The translations under genes and the position numbers were made by a program. Below are positions 42,058-51,319 of a stretch of 64,000 bases of DNA, one piece after another. The stretch is from contig NZ_JAAOIR010000004.1 in assembly GCF_011440375.1 (NCBI RefSeq), forward strand, positions 186,001 to 250,000, given 5' to 3'. The notes under the pieces were generated by a model. The model searched no databases. It saw only the letters and a list, made by a program, of their open reading frames with translations, and had not been told where the DNA came from. Within the stretch, counting starts at the first letter, position 1, and every line of letters starts with the position of its first letter. Origin of the DNA: Halorubellus sp. JP-L1. GTDB lineage: Archaea; Halobacteriota; Halobacteria; Halobacteriales; Natrialbaceae.

Positions 42058-42803
42058 CGCTCCGCTGGCCGACGGTCCGCGAGGTCGTCGGTGGCGCCGG
42101 TGCGTTCGCGCTCGCGCTCGGCGTGCTCGCGTCGTTCGCGCCGGACGTCCTCCCGGTGGCCGTGACGGACGCGGCCGCGACACTGGAGCGAGTGGTCGAG
42201 CCGTGGGTGGTCGTCCTCGCACTCTCCGTGACGGTGTTCCTGTACGCGCTCTACCGGTTCTGGCGCGTCGACGTCGAGTCCGTGGAGCGCCTCGTCGACG
42301 CCGATGACGGCGCGGCGTCGCCCCCGGACGTCGTGGACGGCGTGGACGTCGACGTCGACGCGGACCGCCCCGGGCGCGGGTTCGACTACGCGCTGGCGCG
42401 GACGGTCGCGCAGCTCGAGGCGGACCCGAACGCGGACGCGTGGAAGGCCGACCGGGTCCGAGAGGACCTGGAGTCGGCCGTGGTCGCGGTGCTGACCGGC
42501 GACGGCCTGACCGAGGATGCGGTCTCGGAGGCGGTCGAGGCGGGGACGTGGACCGACGACCGCGTCGCCGCGGCCTTCCTCGGCGGCCGGGACGCCCCCG
42601 GCGTCTCGCTGTGGCGTCGCGTGTACGCGTGGCTCTACCCGGCGCGAGCGTTCCGTCGGCGCGTCGAGCGCGTCGTCGACGAGATCGAGCGACAGGCCGA
42701 CGCGGACCTGGTGGCAGTCGAACGGGAGTCGATGGAGAACGCGCGCCCGGTCGACGACGAGGCGAACGAGGCGCCGGTGGAGTCGCCGGGGGTGGGGTCG
42801 TGA
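42054..42803 (+). CDS. Membrane protein of the transglutaminase/DUF58 operon (DUF7269-like)
   Basis: 249 residues from GTG 42054, overlapping both neighbours by four bases. Two transmembrane helices (about 12-32 and 47-68) are followed by a cytoplasmic helical domain (about 95-235; RPGRGFDYALARTVAQLEAD). Position and topology match the small membrane component found in haloarchaeal operons of this type. The biochemical role is not known. Confidence 0.7.
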   Translation: MTLRWPTVREVVGGAGAFALALGVLASFAPDVLPVAVTDAAATLERVVEPWVVVLALSVTVFLYALYRFWRVDVESVERLVDADDGAASPPDVVDGVDVDVDADRPGRGFDYALARTVAQLEADPNADAWKADRVREDLESAVVAVLTGDGLTEDAVSEAVEAGTWTDDRVAAAFLGGRDAPGVSLWRRVYAWLYPARAFRRRVERVVDEIERQADADLVAVERESMENARPVDDEANEAPVESPGVGS

Positions 42804-44170
42804 GCGAGCCCCGGCACGAGCCGCGGTGGCGGACGGTGGTCGCCCCGGCGGCGTTGCTCGTGGCGGTCGCGCTCTGGACGGGGAGTCGCGTGCTGTTCGT
42901 CGCCGCGGCGCTACCGCTCGGGTACCTCGCGTACGGCGCGCTGTCGTCGGTGCCGGACGTCTCGTCCGCGGTCGCCATCGAGCGGACGCTGTCGACGGAC
43001 GCGCCGTTCCCGGGCGAGCACGTCCACGTCTCGCTGCGGGTGACGAACGAGAGCGCGACGGCGATCCCGGACCTCCGCGTGGTCGACGACGTCCCCGACG
43101 GCGTCGAACCAGTGAACGGCCGCCCGGAGGCCGTGGTCGGGCTGCGGCCCGGGGAGTCCCACGAGGTGACGTACGATCTGCTCGCGCAACGCGGCGCGCA
43201 CGAGTTCGGCGACGTCTCGCTGCGAGCGCGGAGCCTGAGCGCGGCTGCGGTGTCGAGCGCGGACGTGACACCCGCCGGGGCGTCGGGGCTGTTCTGTCGC
43301 GTGCACGTCGAGGACGCGCCGGTGCGCGACCAGACGATGCAGTTCGTCGGCTCGATCCCGACCCGGACCGGCGGGTCCGGGATCGAGTTCCACTCGACGC
43401 GGAACTATCGACGCGGCGACCCGATGAACCGCATCGACTGGCGACGGCTCGCGAAGGCCGGCGAGTTGACGACGATCGACTACCGCGTGCAGGAGGCCGC
43501 TCGCGTGATGGTGGTCGTCGACGCGCGCGAGTCGGTGTCGGCGTCGGCCGGTCCCGGCTATCCGCGTTCGGAGGAGCTGGCGTCGTACGCTGCGGAGCTC
43601 CTCACGGGGACGTTGCTCGACGAGGGCCACGAGGTCGGGATCGCGGTGTTCGGCATGGACCTCCCGGGGACGCGGGGGACGCGGTCGCCGTCGGTCCTGG
43701 AGCCGTCGGGCGGGGAGACGTTCGCGGCGCACGTCTCGGCAGTCTGCTCGGCGGTCGCGGAGGCCGACCCGAGCGTAGCGGACCTCGGCGGGAGAGGCGC
43801 GAACGCGTCGGGTGGCGAGGGAACGAGGGCGGCGGCGACGACGAAAACCGACGGCGGACTCGCTGACGCGGCCGTGGAGACGGCGCGGCTGCGCGCGTTC
43901 CTGGATCGTCACACGCAGGTCCTGTTCGTGACGCCCGCACTCGACGAGTTCCCGGTGACGGTCACGGAGACGCTGGAGGGTCACGGACACGCGGTGACGG
44001 TCGTTTCGCCGGACGTGACAGACGGGGAGTCCCTCGGTGGACGACTCGCCCGCGTGGAGCGCTCGGAGCGCGTCCGTTCGCTCAGGGGACTGGAGGCGAC
44101 GGTGGTGGACTGGGCGCTCGACGACCCGCTGCCGCTCGCGCTCGCACCGGCGTTCAGGGAGGTGCGCTAG
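42800..44170 (+). CDS. DUF58-domain membrane protein
   Basis: 456 residues from GTG 42800, overlapping the previous stop. Two close hydrophobic helices (about 12-48) are followed by a beta-rich domain, then the DUF58 core STRNYRRGDPMNRIDWRRLA and a VWA-like fold with ARVMVVVDARESVS and HTQVLFVTPALDEF. DUF58 proteins are partners of MoxR ATPases and occur with transglutaminase-like membrane proteins. A MoxR gene lies about 13.6 kb upstream in this window. Confidence 0.88.
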   Translation: MSEPRHEPRWRTVVAPAALLVAVALWTGSRVLFVAAALPLGYLAYGALSSVPDVSSAVAIERTLSTDAPFPGEHVHVSLRVTNESATAIPDLRVVDDVPDGVEPVNGRPEAVVGLRPGESHEVTYDLLAQRGAHEFGDVSLRARSLSAAAVSSADVTPAGASGLFCRVHVEDAPVRDQTMQFVGSIPTRTGGSGIEFHSTRNYRRGDPMNRIDWRRLAKAGELTTIDYRVQEAARVMVVVDARESVSASAGPGYPRSEELASYAAELLTGTLLDEGHEVGIAVFGMDLPGTRGTRSPSVLEPSGGETFAAHVSAVCSAVAEADPSVADLGGRGANASGGEGTRAAATTKTDGGLADAAVETARLRAFLDRHTQVLFVTPALDEFPVTVTETLEGHGHAVTVVSPDVTDGESLGGRLARVERSERVRSLRGLEATVVDWALDDPLPLALAPAFREVR

Positions 44171-45730
44171 ATGGCGGACGGAGTCGGAGACCGTCCGTCG
44201 GCGAGAGGTCGCGACCGAACCCTGGTCACGGAGGCAGTGGCGACGACGCCGGTCAGCGGGAGCGTGGTCGTCGGCGCGACCGCGCTGACCGTGCTCGCCG
44301 TCGGGGTCGTGCTCGGCGTGCTGGAGGTGGCGGCGCTCGGCCTGGTCGCGGGTGGCGTACTCGCGGTCGCGGCGACGCTCTGCAACCGCGAGGGACCGCT
44401 GGCGACGGCCGCGGGGAGCGTCGCGGTCGCGGTCGGCGTGCTCGCGACGGCGGTCGCGCTGTCGCGGCCGCTGACCGATCCGACGATCCCCCTGGAGCTC
44501 GGGCCGGCGATCTTCGCGGTCGGCGCGCTCGTCGCCGGACTGGGTGCGGTGGCGACGGTGCCGGGGTCGCTCGGGGACGGACAGTGGCGGCGGACGGTGA
44601 TGCACGCTGGCGCGTCGACGGTGCTCCCCGGCCTCGTCGTCGCGTGGGCGGTCCTGGGTGCCGTCAGGGAGAGCGGGGAGGTGGTCGACGCGGCCGCGTC
44701 GGCTGCCAGGGAGGGCGTCGACGCGCTCGTGTTCCCGCAGGGCCCGAACGCGAACGTCGGCGGGTTCGTCGTCCTCGCCGCGCTGGCGGCGCTCGCGCTC
44801 GCGTTCGCGCTCCGGACGCTCCCAGTGGCGAACCTCGTGGCGAAGACCCGGCGAACCGCGGTCTCGAAGCAGGTCGACGTGGCGCGACGCTGGCTGTTCC
44901 GCGCCGGAGTCGCCGGCGTCGGCCTCGGCGTCCTCCTGACCGCGGTGCCGACGATGGCACTCCACGACGCCCTCCGCGACGCGGGCGTCGAGACGATGCT
45001 CGGCATCGCCGTGGACGCGGGCTGGCTGCGAGCGCTGCTGCTCATGGTCGCGGTCGTCGCCGCGAGTGCGACGGTCGCGACGGTCGCGGTCCGCCGGGTC
45101 GCGCAGCTCGACGGCCGCCGGGTCGTCCGCGTGCTCGCGACCACCGTCCCCGGTGGTCTCCTGCTCCTCGCGGGCGGCGCCGTCAGGCCCGAGTTCGTCC
45201 TGTCGCGGTTGCGGATCGGGCCGGTGTCGAACGTCGTCGACGCCGGCGTGGACGCGCTCGGTGCGGCGCCGCTCGCGCTCGCCGTCCTCGCGTCGCTCGT
45301 CCTCGCCGTCACGGTCGCCCTGTCCGCGCTGACGACCGCGGCGGCGATGGGGTTCGTCCCGAACCGGACGGCCGCGCCGAGCGTCGCCGCCGGGGGCGTG
45401 CTGCTCGTCGCCGTCGCCGCCGGCTTCTGGACGGGCGAGCACGCGCTCGCGACGTTCGCCGCGGTGGTCGCGTCGATGGTCGTCTGGGACGTCGGGAACT
45501 ACGGCGTCGACGTGACCGCGGAACTCGACGGCACGACGTCGCGCGTCGTCGAGGTCCTGCACGCCGCGGGGAGCGCCACGGTCGGCGTCGCGCTCGTCGG
45601 CGTCGGCCTCGGTGCGCTGTGGGCGTCTGACACGCTCGCCGCCGGTGGCGGCATCGACGGCCCGGGATTGCTGGGGCTCGTCCTCCTCGTCGTCGCGGCC
45701 GTCGCCCTCATGAGCACGCTCCGCGGGTGA
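44171..45730 (+). CDS. Polytopic membrane protein of the DUF58 operon (DUF7519-like)
   Basis: 519 residues; the ATG directly follows the DUF58 stop (TAG ATG). About thirteen hydrophobic segments and few polar loops. No catalytic motif is apparent. As last gene of this four-gene operon it probably forms a membrane complex with the DUF58 and transglutaminase proteins. The DUF7519-type label rests on synteny and topology. Confidence 0.65.
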   Translation: MADGVGDRPSARGRDRTLVTEAVATTPVSGSVVVGATALTVLAVGVVLGVLEVAALGLVAGGVLAVAATLCNREGPLATAAGSVAVAVGVLATAVALSRPLTDPTIPLELGPAIFAVGALVAGLGAVATVPGSLGDGQWRRTVMHAGASTVLPGLVVAWAVLGAVRESGEVVDAAASAAREGVDALVFPQGPNANVGGFVVLAALAALALAFALRTLPVANLVAKTRRTAVSKQVDVARRWLFRAGVAGVGLGVLLTAVPTMALHDALRDAGVETMLGIAVDAGWLRALLLMVAVVAASATVATVAVRRVAQLDGRRVVRVLATTVPGGLLLLAGGAVRPEFVLSRLRIGPVSNVVDAGVDALGAAPLALAVLASLVLAVTVALSALTTAAAMGFVPNRTAAPSVAAGGVLLVAVAAGFWTGEHALATFAAVVASMVVWDVGNYGVDVTAELDGTTSRVVEVLHAAGSATVGVALVGVGLGALWASDTLAAGGGIDGPGLLGLVLLVVAAVALMSTLRG

Positions 45731-45837
45731 GAGTCACGGCGACACCGGGAGGGACGGCGTCCGGCGACAACGAAGAAGTCGACCCGGTCGTCGCCCATCA
45801 AGGATAAGGCGACGCCTCGCTACGATTGGGCCATCAG

Positions 45838-46590
45838 ATGGCCGCAATCCGCACGCAGAACCTCCGGAAGACCTACGGCGACGTGACGGCGCTCTCGGAC
45901 CTCTCGCTGTCGATCGAGGCCGGCGAGCTGTTCGGCGCACTCGGGCCGAACGGCGCCGGGAAGACGACGACGATCAAGATACTCACCGGCCAGCTCCAGC
46001 CGGATTCGGGGACGGCGTCCGTGCTCGGCCACGACCCCGTCGGCGACCCGGTGGAGACGCGCCGGCACGTCGGCATCCTCCCCGAGCAGGAGTCCCCGCC
46101 GTCGTTCCTGACGCCGCGCGAGTACTTCGACTTCGTCGGAACGGTCCGGGACGTCCCCGGGGACGTCGTCGACGACCGCGTGGCCGAGTGGACCGACCGG
46201 TTGTCGTTCGCGGAGAAGCTCGACACCGTGTCGACGGACCTCTCGCGCGGCCAGCAGCAGAAGGTGATGATCACGCAGGCGTTCCTCCACGAGCCCGAGG
46301 TCGTGTTCATCGACGAGCCGCTCGCGAACCTCGACCCGATCGTCCAGGAGCGCGTGAAGGAGTTCCTCCGATCGTACCAGGAGGACGGGAACACGATCTT
46401 CATCTCGACGCACCACATCGAGGTCGCCGAGGAGCTCTGTACGCGCGTCGGCATCGTCTCGGGCGGGGAGCTCATCGCCGAACGGCGGCCGCGAGAGATG
46501 GGTGCGAACGAGTCGCTACTGGACGCGTTCGTGGAGAACGTGGGGGGATCGACTGCCAGTGCCGCCCCCGAGGGCCTCGTCGGGCGATGA
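45838..46590 (+). CDS. ABC transporter ATP-binding protein
   Basis: 250 residues from ATG 45838. Walker A LGPNGAGKTTTIKI (Lys42), signature LSRGQQQKVMITQAF, Walker B VVFIDEPLANLDP, switch His in FISTHHIEVAEEL. The stop overlaps the permease start by ATGA. It powers export by the ABC-2-type permease that follows. This is the second such pair in the window (compare 32633-35232); sequence differences suggest separate substrates. Confidence 0.92.
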   Translation: MAAIRTQNLRKTYGDVTALSDLSLSIEAGELFGALGPNGAGKTTTIKILTGQLQPDSGTASVLGHDPVGDPVETRRHVGILPEQESPPSFLTPREYFDFVGTVRDVPGDVVDDRVAEWTDRLSFAEKLDTVSTDLSRGQQQKVMITQAFLHEPEVVFIDEPLANLDPIVQERVKEFLRSYQEDGNTIFISTHHIEVAEELCTRVGIVSGGELIAERRPREMGANESLLDAFVENVGGSTASAAPEGLVGR

Positions 46591-48020
46591 CGGCGTCGCT
46601 GAACCGCCGGTTGTTCGTGGAGATGCTCCGCGAGGAGTGGCGGATGCACGCGGACCTGTTCGGCGGGGTGCGGTTCGCGGCGTTCCCGCTGTTCGTCCTG
46701 GGCCTCGGCGGCGGGGCGGTCTGGCTGTTGACGACGACGTCGGTCGCGACCGTCGACGCACTGATTCTCGGCGTGCACGCGCTCGCGTTCGCGTTCGGGC
46801 TCCAGACGGGGACGACCGCGTTCCTCGGCCGGGACGCGATGCGGAACCTGCTCGGCGACATGACGCTGCTGTTGTTCACCGCGCGGACGCTACCGGTGTC
46901 CCAGCGGCGCCTGCTCGCGGTGTTCCTCGTGAAGGACGCGGTGTACTACTCGGGGCTGTTCATGCTCCCGATGGCGCTGTCGTTCGCGCCGGCGGTCGCC
47001 GCCGGCCTGCTCGCGCCCGTCGAGATCGCCGTCCTCTGGGGGACTGCGACCGCGACGTTCCTGCTCGGGGTCACGGTGACGTTCGCGGGCGTCGCGCTCT
47101 CGACGCGCGGCGTCAGCGGCCGCGTGGTCGCGCTCGCGCTCGCCATTGCAGTCGGCGTCGCGTTCGCCGCAGGCGTCGACCTCGTCCGGTTCACGCCCTA
47201 CGGCGTCTACGCGGGCGCGAGCGTCCTCGAAACGGTCGCGGTGGTGGCCGCCATCCCCGTCCTCGGCGTGCTCGGCGTCGCGACGTACGACGCGAACTAC
47301 AGCGCACCGGCCAGGACCGCAGCCGACGCCTACACGCGCTGGCGCAGTCGACTCCCGTTCGCCGACGACGCCGTCACCGCGAAGACCCTGCTCGACCTCT
47401 CGCGGTCCAGCGGCGGCGTGTTCAAGGTCGCGTTCTCGGGCGCAATCCTGCTCGCCGTCGGCGTGTTCCTCCTCGAACTCGCCGGCGAGATCGCAGGCGT
47501 CGACCCGTCACCGGGCGTCACGCTCGGCGCGATCCTCGGCCTGTCGGCGTTCACGACGTACAACTGGCTGACGCAGTTCGACAGCCTCGACGAGTACCGC
47601 CTCTACCCGCTCGACGTCGCGGACGTCCTCCGAGCGAAGCGTCGCGCGTTCCTCCTCGTCGGCCTCCCGACCGGGCTCGCGTTCTACGCCCTGGCTTTGG
47701 CGTTCCAGTTCGCGTCCGTCGGCGACGCGCTCGCGGGCGTGGTCGTCCACGTCGGCATCCAGACGTACCTCTTCGGCGTCACGGTCTACCTCGCGGGGTT
47801 CTCGCCGAACGAGTTCCTCTTCGACACCGTCCTGTTCGCGGCGTTCACGCTCGCGGTCGCCGCGCCGCTCGTCCCGATCGTCGTTGCCGGGTTCGTCGTC
47901 AGCGCCGGCACGCCCGTCGTGCTCGCGGGCATCGCCGTCAGTGGCGTCGTGCTCGCGTTCGCGGGTGGCGTGCTCGTCCGCCGCGCGACCCCGAAGTGGG
48001 AGCGACTCACGCGGACCTGA
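46587..48020 (+). CDS. ABC-2-type transporter permease
   Basis: 477 residues from ATG 46587. Begins with an amphipathic segment (LNRRLFVEMLREEWRMHADLF read in parts) followed by about eleven to twelve transmembrane helices. The polar stretch NYSAPARTAADAYTRWRSRL divides it into two halves. It is coupled to the ATPase gene upstream by ATGA. No substrate clue. Confidence 0.78.
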   Translation: MTASLNRRLFVEMLREEWRMHADLFGGVRFAAFPLFVLGLGGGAVWLLTTTSVATVDALILGVHALAFAFGLQTGTTAFLGRDAMRNLLGDMTLLLFTARTLPVSQRRLLAVFLVKDAVYYSGLFMLPMALSFAPAVAAGLLAPVEIAVLWGTATATFLLGVTVTFAGVALSTRGVSGRVVALALAIAVGVAFAAGVDLVRFTPYGVYAGASVLETVAVVAAIPVLGVLGVATYDANYSAPARTAADAYTRWRSRLPFADDAVTAKTLLDLSRSSGGVFKVAFSGAILLAVGVFLLELAGEIAGVDPSPGVTLGAILGLSAFTTYNWLTQFDSLDEYRLYPLDVADVLRAKRRAFLLVGLPTGLAFYALALAFQFASVGDALAGVVVHVGIQTYLFGVTVYLAGFSPNEFLFDTVLFAAFTLAVAAPLVPIVVAGFVVSAGTPVVLAGIAVSGVVLAFAGGVLVRRATPKWERLTRT

Positions 48021-48055
48021 CCGGCGCGGCCGCTGTGACGAACTCCGAAAGTGAT

Positions 48056-48079
48056 CCGCGACGGGAGTTCCCGTCGCGG
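48056..48079. terminator. Perfect inverted repeat after the ABC operon
   Basis: Arms CCGCGACGGGA (48056-48066) and TCCCGTCGCGG (48069-48079) are exact reverse complements around a two-base centre, 36 bp after the permease stop. There is no T-run, so an intrinsic archaeal terminator is not proven; it could also be a binding site. Confidence 0.4.
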
Positions 48080-48281
48080 GCGGCAGCATGGTAGCGATGG
48101 AAGTGGTGTTACTTCGCACGCTCTCGCGTGGCGCCATTGCAACCGACGTGGAGGAGTCCCTTGGTGGTACGTCACGGTGCAACGTTTGCCGGTCGATCCG
48201 CGAGGTGGACTCTGACCCGCGCGAGCCGCCCAGCGGTCGCGGTGCCGCTGGAGGGTCGTTCCTCGAAGCCCCGGTTCGGGT

Positions 48282-48458
48282 TCAGGCGCCGCCGAAGTCG
48301 CCCGCGACGTGGAACGTCCAGGCGTCGTGTCCCGACTTGCACTCGGCGCTGGTCTCGATGTGGTCGACGAAGGCGACGCCGGGGTTCTCGAGCGTCGAGT
48401 CGCAGAACGGGCAGTTGTACTCCGACGTCCAGTTGGCGGTTGGGGTTCCTACTGACAT
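48282..48458 (-). CDS. Small zinc-finger-like protein
   Basis: 58 residues from ATG 48458. Cys16-x2-Cys19 (YNCPFCDSTL), His33 (VDHIETS) and Cys40 (AECKSGH) form a probable single zinc site, followed by DAWTFHVAGDFGGA. It resembles the small haloarchaeal CPxC zinc-finger proteins (for example DUF7501); function unknown. An AT-rich region with a 7-bp inverted repeat lies upstream. Confidence 0.65.
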   Translation of the reverse strand: MSVGTPTANWTSEYNCPFCDSTLENPGVAFVDHIETSAECKSGHDAWTFHVAGDFGGA

Positions 48459-48502
48459 GCCGCTACGTTGGCGGTGAACCCTCAAGAAACCCGCCTACAA
48501 AG

Positions 48503-48529
48503 TAATAGGATACCTTAATTGGCCTATTA
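48503..48529. repeat. Inverted repeat in an AT-rich control region
   Basis: TAATAGG (48503-48509) and CCTATTA (48523-48529) with 13 bases between them. It is about 45-70 bases upstream of the zinc-finger gene and may be its operator. Confidence 0.45.
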
Positions 48530-48627
48530 TGCCAACCCAGTATTTCGGTGAGTCGCGTTCGACCGTTCAAACGAGGGTTTGAGGTTACGTGACTGATACA
48601 AATACGGCACGCGACGTCACGACTGCA

Positions 48628-48759
48628 ATGCGAGGAATGCCCTCCACCGCACCGCGAGGTGCGGACCGGTACGTCGACCGACACGCGACCGCGGCGAGCG
48701 GGAGCGGGAGCGGTCGGTGCGGCAGTCGAGTAGCGGCCGAGCGGAGGTGGGCGACGTGA
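48628..48759 (+). CDS. Possible leader ORF, 43 codons
   Basis: ATG 48628 to TGA 48757-48759, ending in a GTGA overlap with the start of the surface-protein gene. An AT-rich box (ATACAAATACG near 48595-48605) lies about 25-32 bases before the ATG, which fits a leaderless promoter. The translation (MRGMPSTAPRGADRYVDRHA...) is Arg/Ser/Gly-rich and not acidic, so a real stable protein is doubtful; a short translated leader is more likely if anything. Confidence 0.25.
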   Translation: MRGMPSTAPRGADRYVDRHATAASGSGSGRCGSRVAAERRWAT

Positions 48760-49826
48760 GTCGCCGCCCCGCTCGCGAGACAATCGCGTTCGCCGTCGCA
48801 CTGGCGGCGCTCGCGACCCTCGGCGGGGTCGCCGCAGCGTCCGTCGCGTCAGCGGCCCCCGCAGCATCGACCGCGGGCGGCGGGGGCGCGACGGACGGCG
48901 TGGCGCCTGCGAACGTCGACGCGAGCGCGCCGAACGGCTCCGTCGACTACGACGGCGAACGCCTCGTCGTCCAGCCGGCGACCGGGCAGTCCATCACCGG
49001 CACGACCACCCTCTCAGAGGGCACGCAGGTGACGGTTCGCGTCCGCTCGAGCGACAGCGCGAACCCGTTCCTCCGGTCGTCGGTCGCCACCGTCGACGGG
49101 GACGGAACGTTCGACGTGACGATGAACTTCGACGAGGTCGAGCGCGGCACCGAGTTCGAGGTCTCCGTCCACTACAACGGCACCAGGTTGGCGACCGCAC
49201 CCGGCGTCGTCGGCGGCTGCGACCCGTCCTGCGACGACGGGTCGGGGTCAGCGAGGTTCGCGGAGCAACTCTACACGGCGACGGCCGGCGAGACGGTGTC
49301 GATCCCCGTGACGCTCAGCGACCGCGAGACGGCGACCGTCGTCTTCGGGAGCGACGCGACGAACGTCGTGATCCCCGTGACCGTCGAGGACGGGAACGGC
49401 GACGGCAGAGTCGTCCTCCAGTTCGAGACGGCGGTGGACGCGCCGAACGAGCACGGGATGTCCGCGAAGGCCGACGCCGACGAGGTCACCGTGCCGCAGG
49501 ACGTCGAGCGGCCGGAGTCGCTCGCACCCGGGAACTACGACCTCGAGATCTACGAGAGCGCCGACTACGAGCGCACCGACTACGAGGGCGAACGGCCCGC
49601 CGACGTCGGCGCGGTCGTCCTGAACGAGCCGACCGACGACCCCGCGACGACGCGCGCGACGGACGACGCGAACGGGACGACGACCGTCGGCACCATCTAC
49701 GGAACCGGGACGTCCGCCGTCGGCGACTCCTCGAACGGCGTCTCGCTCGTGACCGTCGGTGCGCTCGGGCTCGGCGGCTTGCTCGCGGTCATCGGCGTCG
49801 TGGCGCTCGTCGGCAGCTTCGACTAA
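48756..49826 (+). CDS. Exported surface protein with BGTF-like domain
   Basis: 356 residues from GTG 48756 (GTG 48717 is an in-frame alternative). A Sec signal (about 8-30, Ala/Leu-rich, ending near ASAAPAAS) is followed by a beta-rich domain (about 45-150) of the BGTF type (SVDYDGERLVVQPATGQSI, GTTTLSEGTQVTVRV), a second beta-rich domain with CDPSCDDGS between them, a Thr/Asp-rich spacer and a C-terminal transmembrane helix (VTVGALGLGGLLAVIGVVAL) ending in GSFD. The plan is that of a membrane-anchored cell-surface protein. Confidence 0.8.
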   Translation: MSRRPARETIAFAVALAALATLGGVAAASVASAAPAASTAGGGGATDGVAPANVDASAPNGSVDYDGERLVVQPATGQSITGTTTLSEGTQVTVRVRSSDSANPFLRSSVATVDGDGTFDVTMNFDEVERGTEFEVSVHYNGTRLATAPGVVGGCDPSCDDGSGSARFAEQLYTATAGETVSIPVTLSDRETATVVFGSDATNVVIPVTVEDGNGDGRVVLQFETAVDAPNEHGMSAKADADEVTVPQDVERPESLAPGNYDLEIYESADYERTDYEGERPADVGAVVLNEPTDDPATTRATDDANGTTTVGTIYGTGTSAVGDSSNGVSLVTVGALGLGGLLAVIGVVALVGSFD

Positions 49827-49887
49827 CGAACCGAGCGCTCGCGCCTGAAACTATATCAGCGGGGCGCTTCGACGTCGGAATCCAACC

Positions 49888-50640
49888 GTGGTCGACGACA
49901 CCGACGGCGAAGGCGACGGACGCGGCGACGACGGCGACGTGCGGAGCGGGTACGACGCGCTCTCGCGCGCCGCTGACGCGGACGACCTGTCGGCGACGAC
50001 GAGTCCCTGGGGCGACAGTCACTTCCAGCGCGAGTACGCCTGGCCGGGGGTCCGCGAGCGCTTGCCGGCCGTCGATGACGCGGCCGTCTTGCTCGCTGGC
50101 TGTGGCCGCGGGGACCACGTCGGGTACTTTAGGGAGCGTGACGCGACGGTGACGGGCGTGGACGCGAGCCCCGACGCGCTCTCGACGGCGCGCGAGCGCC
50201 ACCCCGGTTGCGAGTTCGCCGCGTGCGACCTCGGGACCGGGCTGCCGTTCGACGACGGCGCGTTCGACGTGGTACTCTCGAACCTCGTCCTGAGTCACCT
50301 CCCGGACCTCGACCGCGCGCTCGCGGCCGTCGAGCGCGTGCTCGCCGACGACGGCGCGTTCGTCGCGGGCGTGATCCATCCAGCGTACCAGCGCTCGCAC
50401 TGGGACCTCGAGGCGTACGCGGAACCGACCGCTCGCGTCGTGGACTGGGGCGCGGCCACGCTCCGCTCGCACTACCGGCCAACGAGCGCGATCGTACAGG
50501 CGTTCGTCGACGCGGGACTGAAGCTGGAGCGCGTCGCCGAACCGACGCCCCTGGCGTCCTACGCGGACGCGAACCCGGAGCGGTACGCGGCCGCGATGGC
50601 GGAACCACAGGTGCTCGTCGTTCGCGCCCGCAAGCAGTAA
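49888..50640 (+). CDS. Class I SAM-dependent methyltransferase
   Basis: 250 residues from GTG 49888 (the frame has no better ATG). Motif I AVLLAGCGRGDHVGYF, motif II TVTGVDASPDALSTAR, then FDDGAFDVVLSNLVLSHLPD and VERVLADDGAFVAGV. This is the methyltransferase-11 type. GHP-type substrate residues are not diagnostic. Converges with the DsbA-like gene (16 bp between stops). Confidence 0.83.
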   Translation: MVDDTDGEGDGRGDDGDVRSGYDALSRAADADDLSATTSPWGDSHFQREYAWPGVRERLPAVDDAAVLLAGCGRGDHVGYFRERDATVTGVDASPDALSTARERHPGCEFAACDLGTGLPFDDGAFDVVLSNLVLSHLPDLDRALAAVERVLADDGAFVAGVIHPAYQRSHWDLEAYAEPTARVVDWGAATLRSHYRPTSAIVQAFVDAGLKLERVAEPTPLASYADANPERYAAAMAEPQVLVVRARKQ

Positions 50641-50656
50641 GAGACGGTCAGGCGGC

Positions 50657-51319
50657 CTACTCGTCGTGCGTGCCCTCGACGAGGCGCTCGAGGTGCTCGG
50701 GCGGGACGGCGCCGCGGGCAGCGTACCCGTCGTACGCGAACGTCGGGACGCCCGTGACGCCGTCCTGCTGGGCGGCCGCGAACTGCTCGTGGAGTTCCTC
50801 GCGGAGGACGTCGTCGTCGAGCGCGCTCCGGATCTCGTCGGCGTCGACGCCCGCGTCGGTCGCGAGCTCCACGAGGACGTCGCGGTCGCCGATGTCGCGG
50901 CCGTCCTGCCAGAGCGCGTCGAACACCGCCTCGTCGAACGCGAGCCACGTCTCGTAGTCGTAGTGCTCGTGGACGTAGTACGAGGCGACCTGCGCGGACA
51001 GCGAGTCGACGTCCGATGCCATCTCGAGGGACATCTCGACGCCGTACTCCTCCTGGAGGCGTCGAACGTTCTCCTTCGCCTGCTCGTAGTACGAGTCGTC
51101 CTTCCCGTCGTCGACCGAGTGGTCGATCTCGCCGTCGGGGCCGCGCTGGCCGCTCCGGAGGTCGAACGGCCGCCAGTCGATCCGGAGCGGCTCCTCGCGC
51201 CGGTCCTGGTAGCGGTCGAGGGACGCCCGACCGAGGTAGCAGAACGGGCAGACGTAGTCCGAGTAGACGGTGACGACGTCCGATCGCGAGTCGACGTCGC
51301 CGGTGGTGGATTCGCTCAC
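50657..51319 (-). CDS. DsbA/FrnE-family thiol oxidoreductase
   Basis: 220 residues. The thioredoxin-fold active site is Cys24-Pro-Phe-Cys27 in YSDYVCPFCYLGRASLD. IDWRPFDLRS, a helical insertion (about 75-180) and GVTGVPTFAYDGYAARGAV, with the cis-Pro loop, complete the FrnE-type plan. No signal peptide, so it acts in the cytoplasm on disulfides or glutathione-like conjugates. Confidence 0.9.
   Translation of the reverse strand: MSESTTGDVDSRSDVVTVYSDYVCPFCYLGRASLDRYQDRREEPLRIDWRPFDLRSGQRGPDGEIDHSVDDGKDDSYYEQAKENVRRLQEEYGVEMSLEMASDVDSLSAQVASYYVHEHYDYETWLAFDEAVFDALWQDGRDIGDRDVLVELATDAGVDADEIRSALDDDVLREELHEQFAAAQQDGVTGVPTFAYDGYAARGAVPPEHLERLVEGTHDE

Noticed and set aside
41052-45562. Overlapping long minus-strand frames across the DUF58 operon
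   Set aside because: The plus-strand operon has consistent start/stop overlaps and domain motifs; the opposite frames are Arg/Pro-rich shadows.
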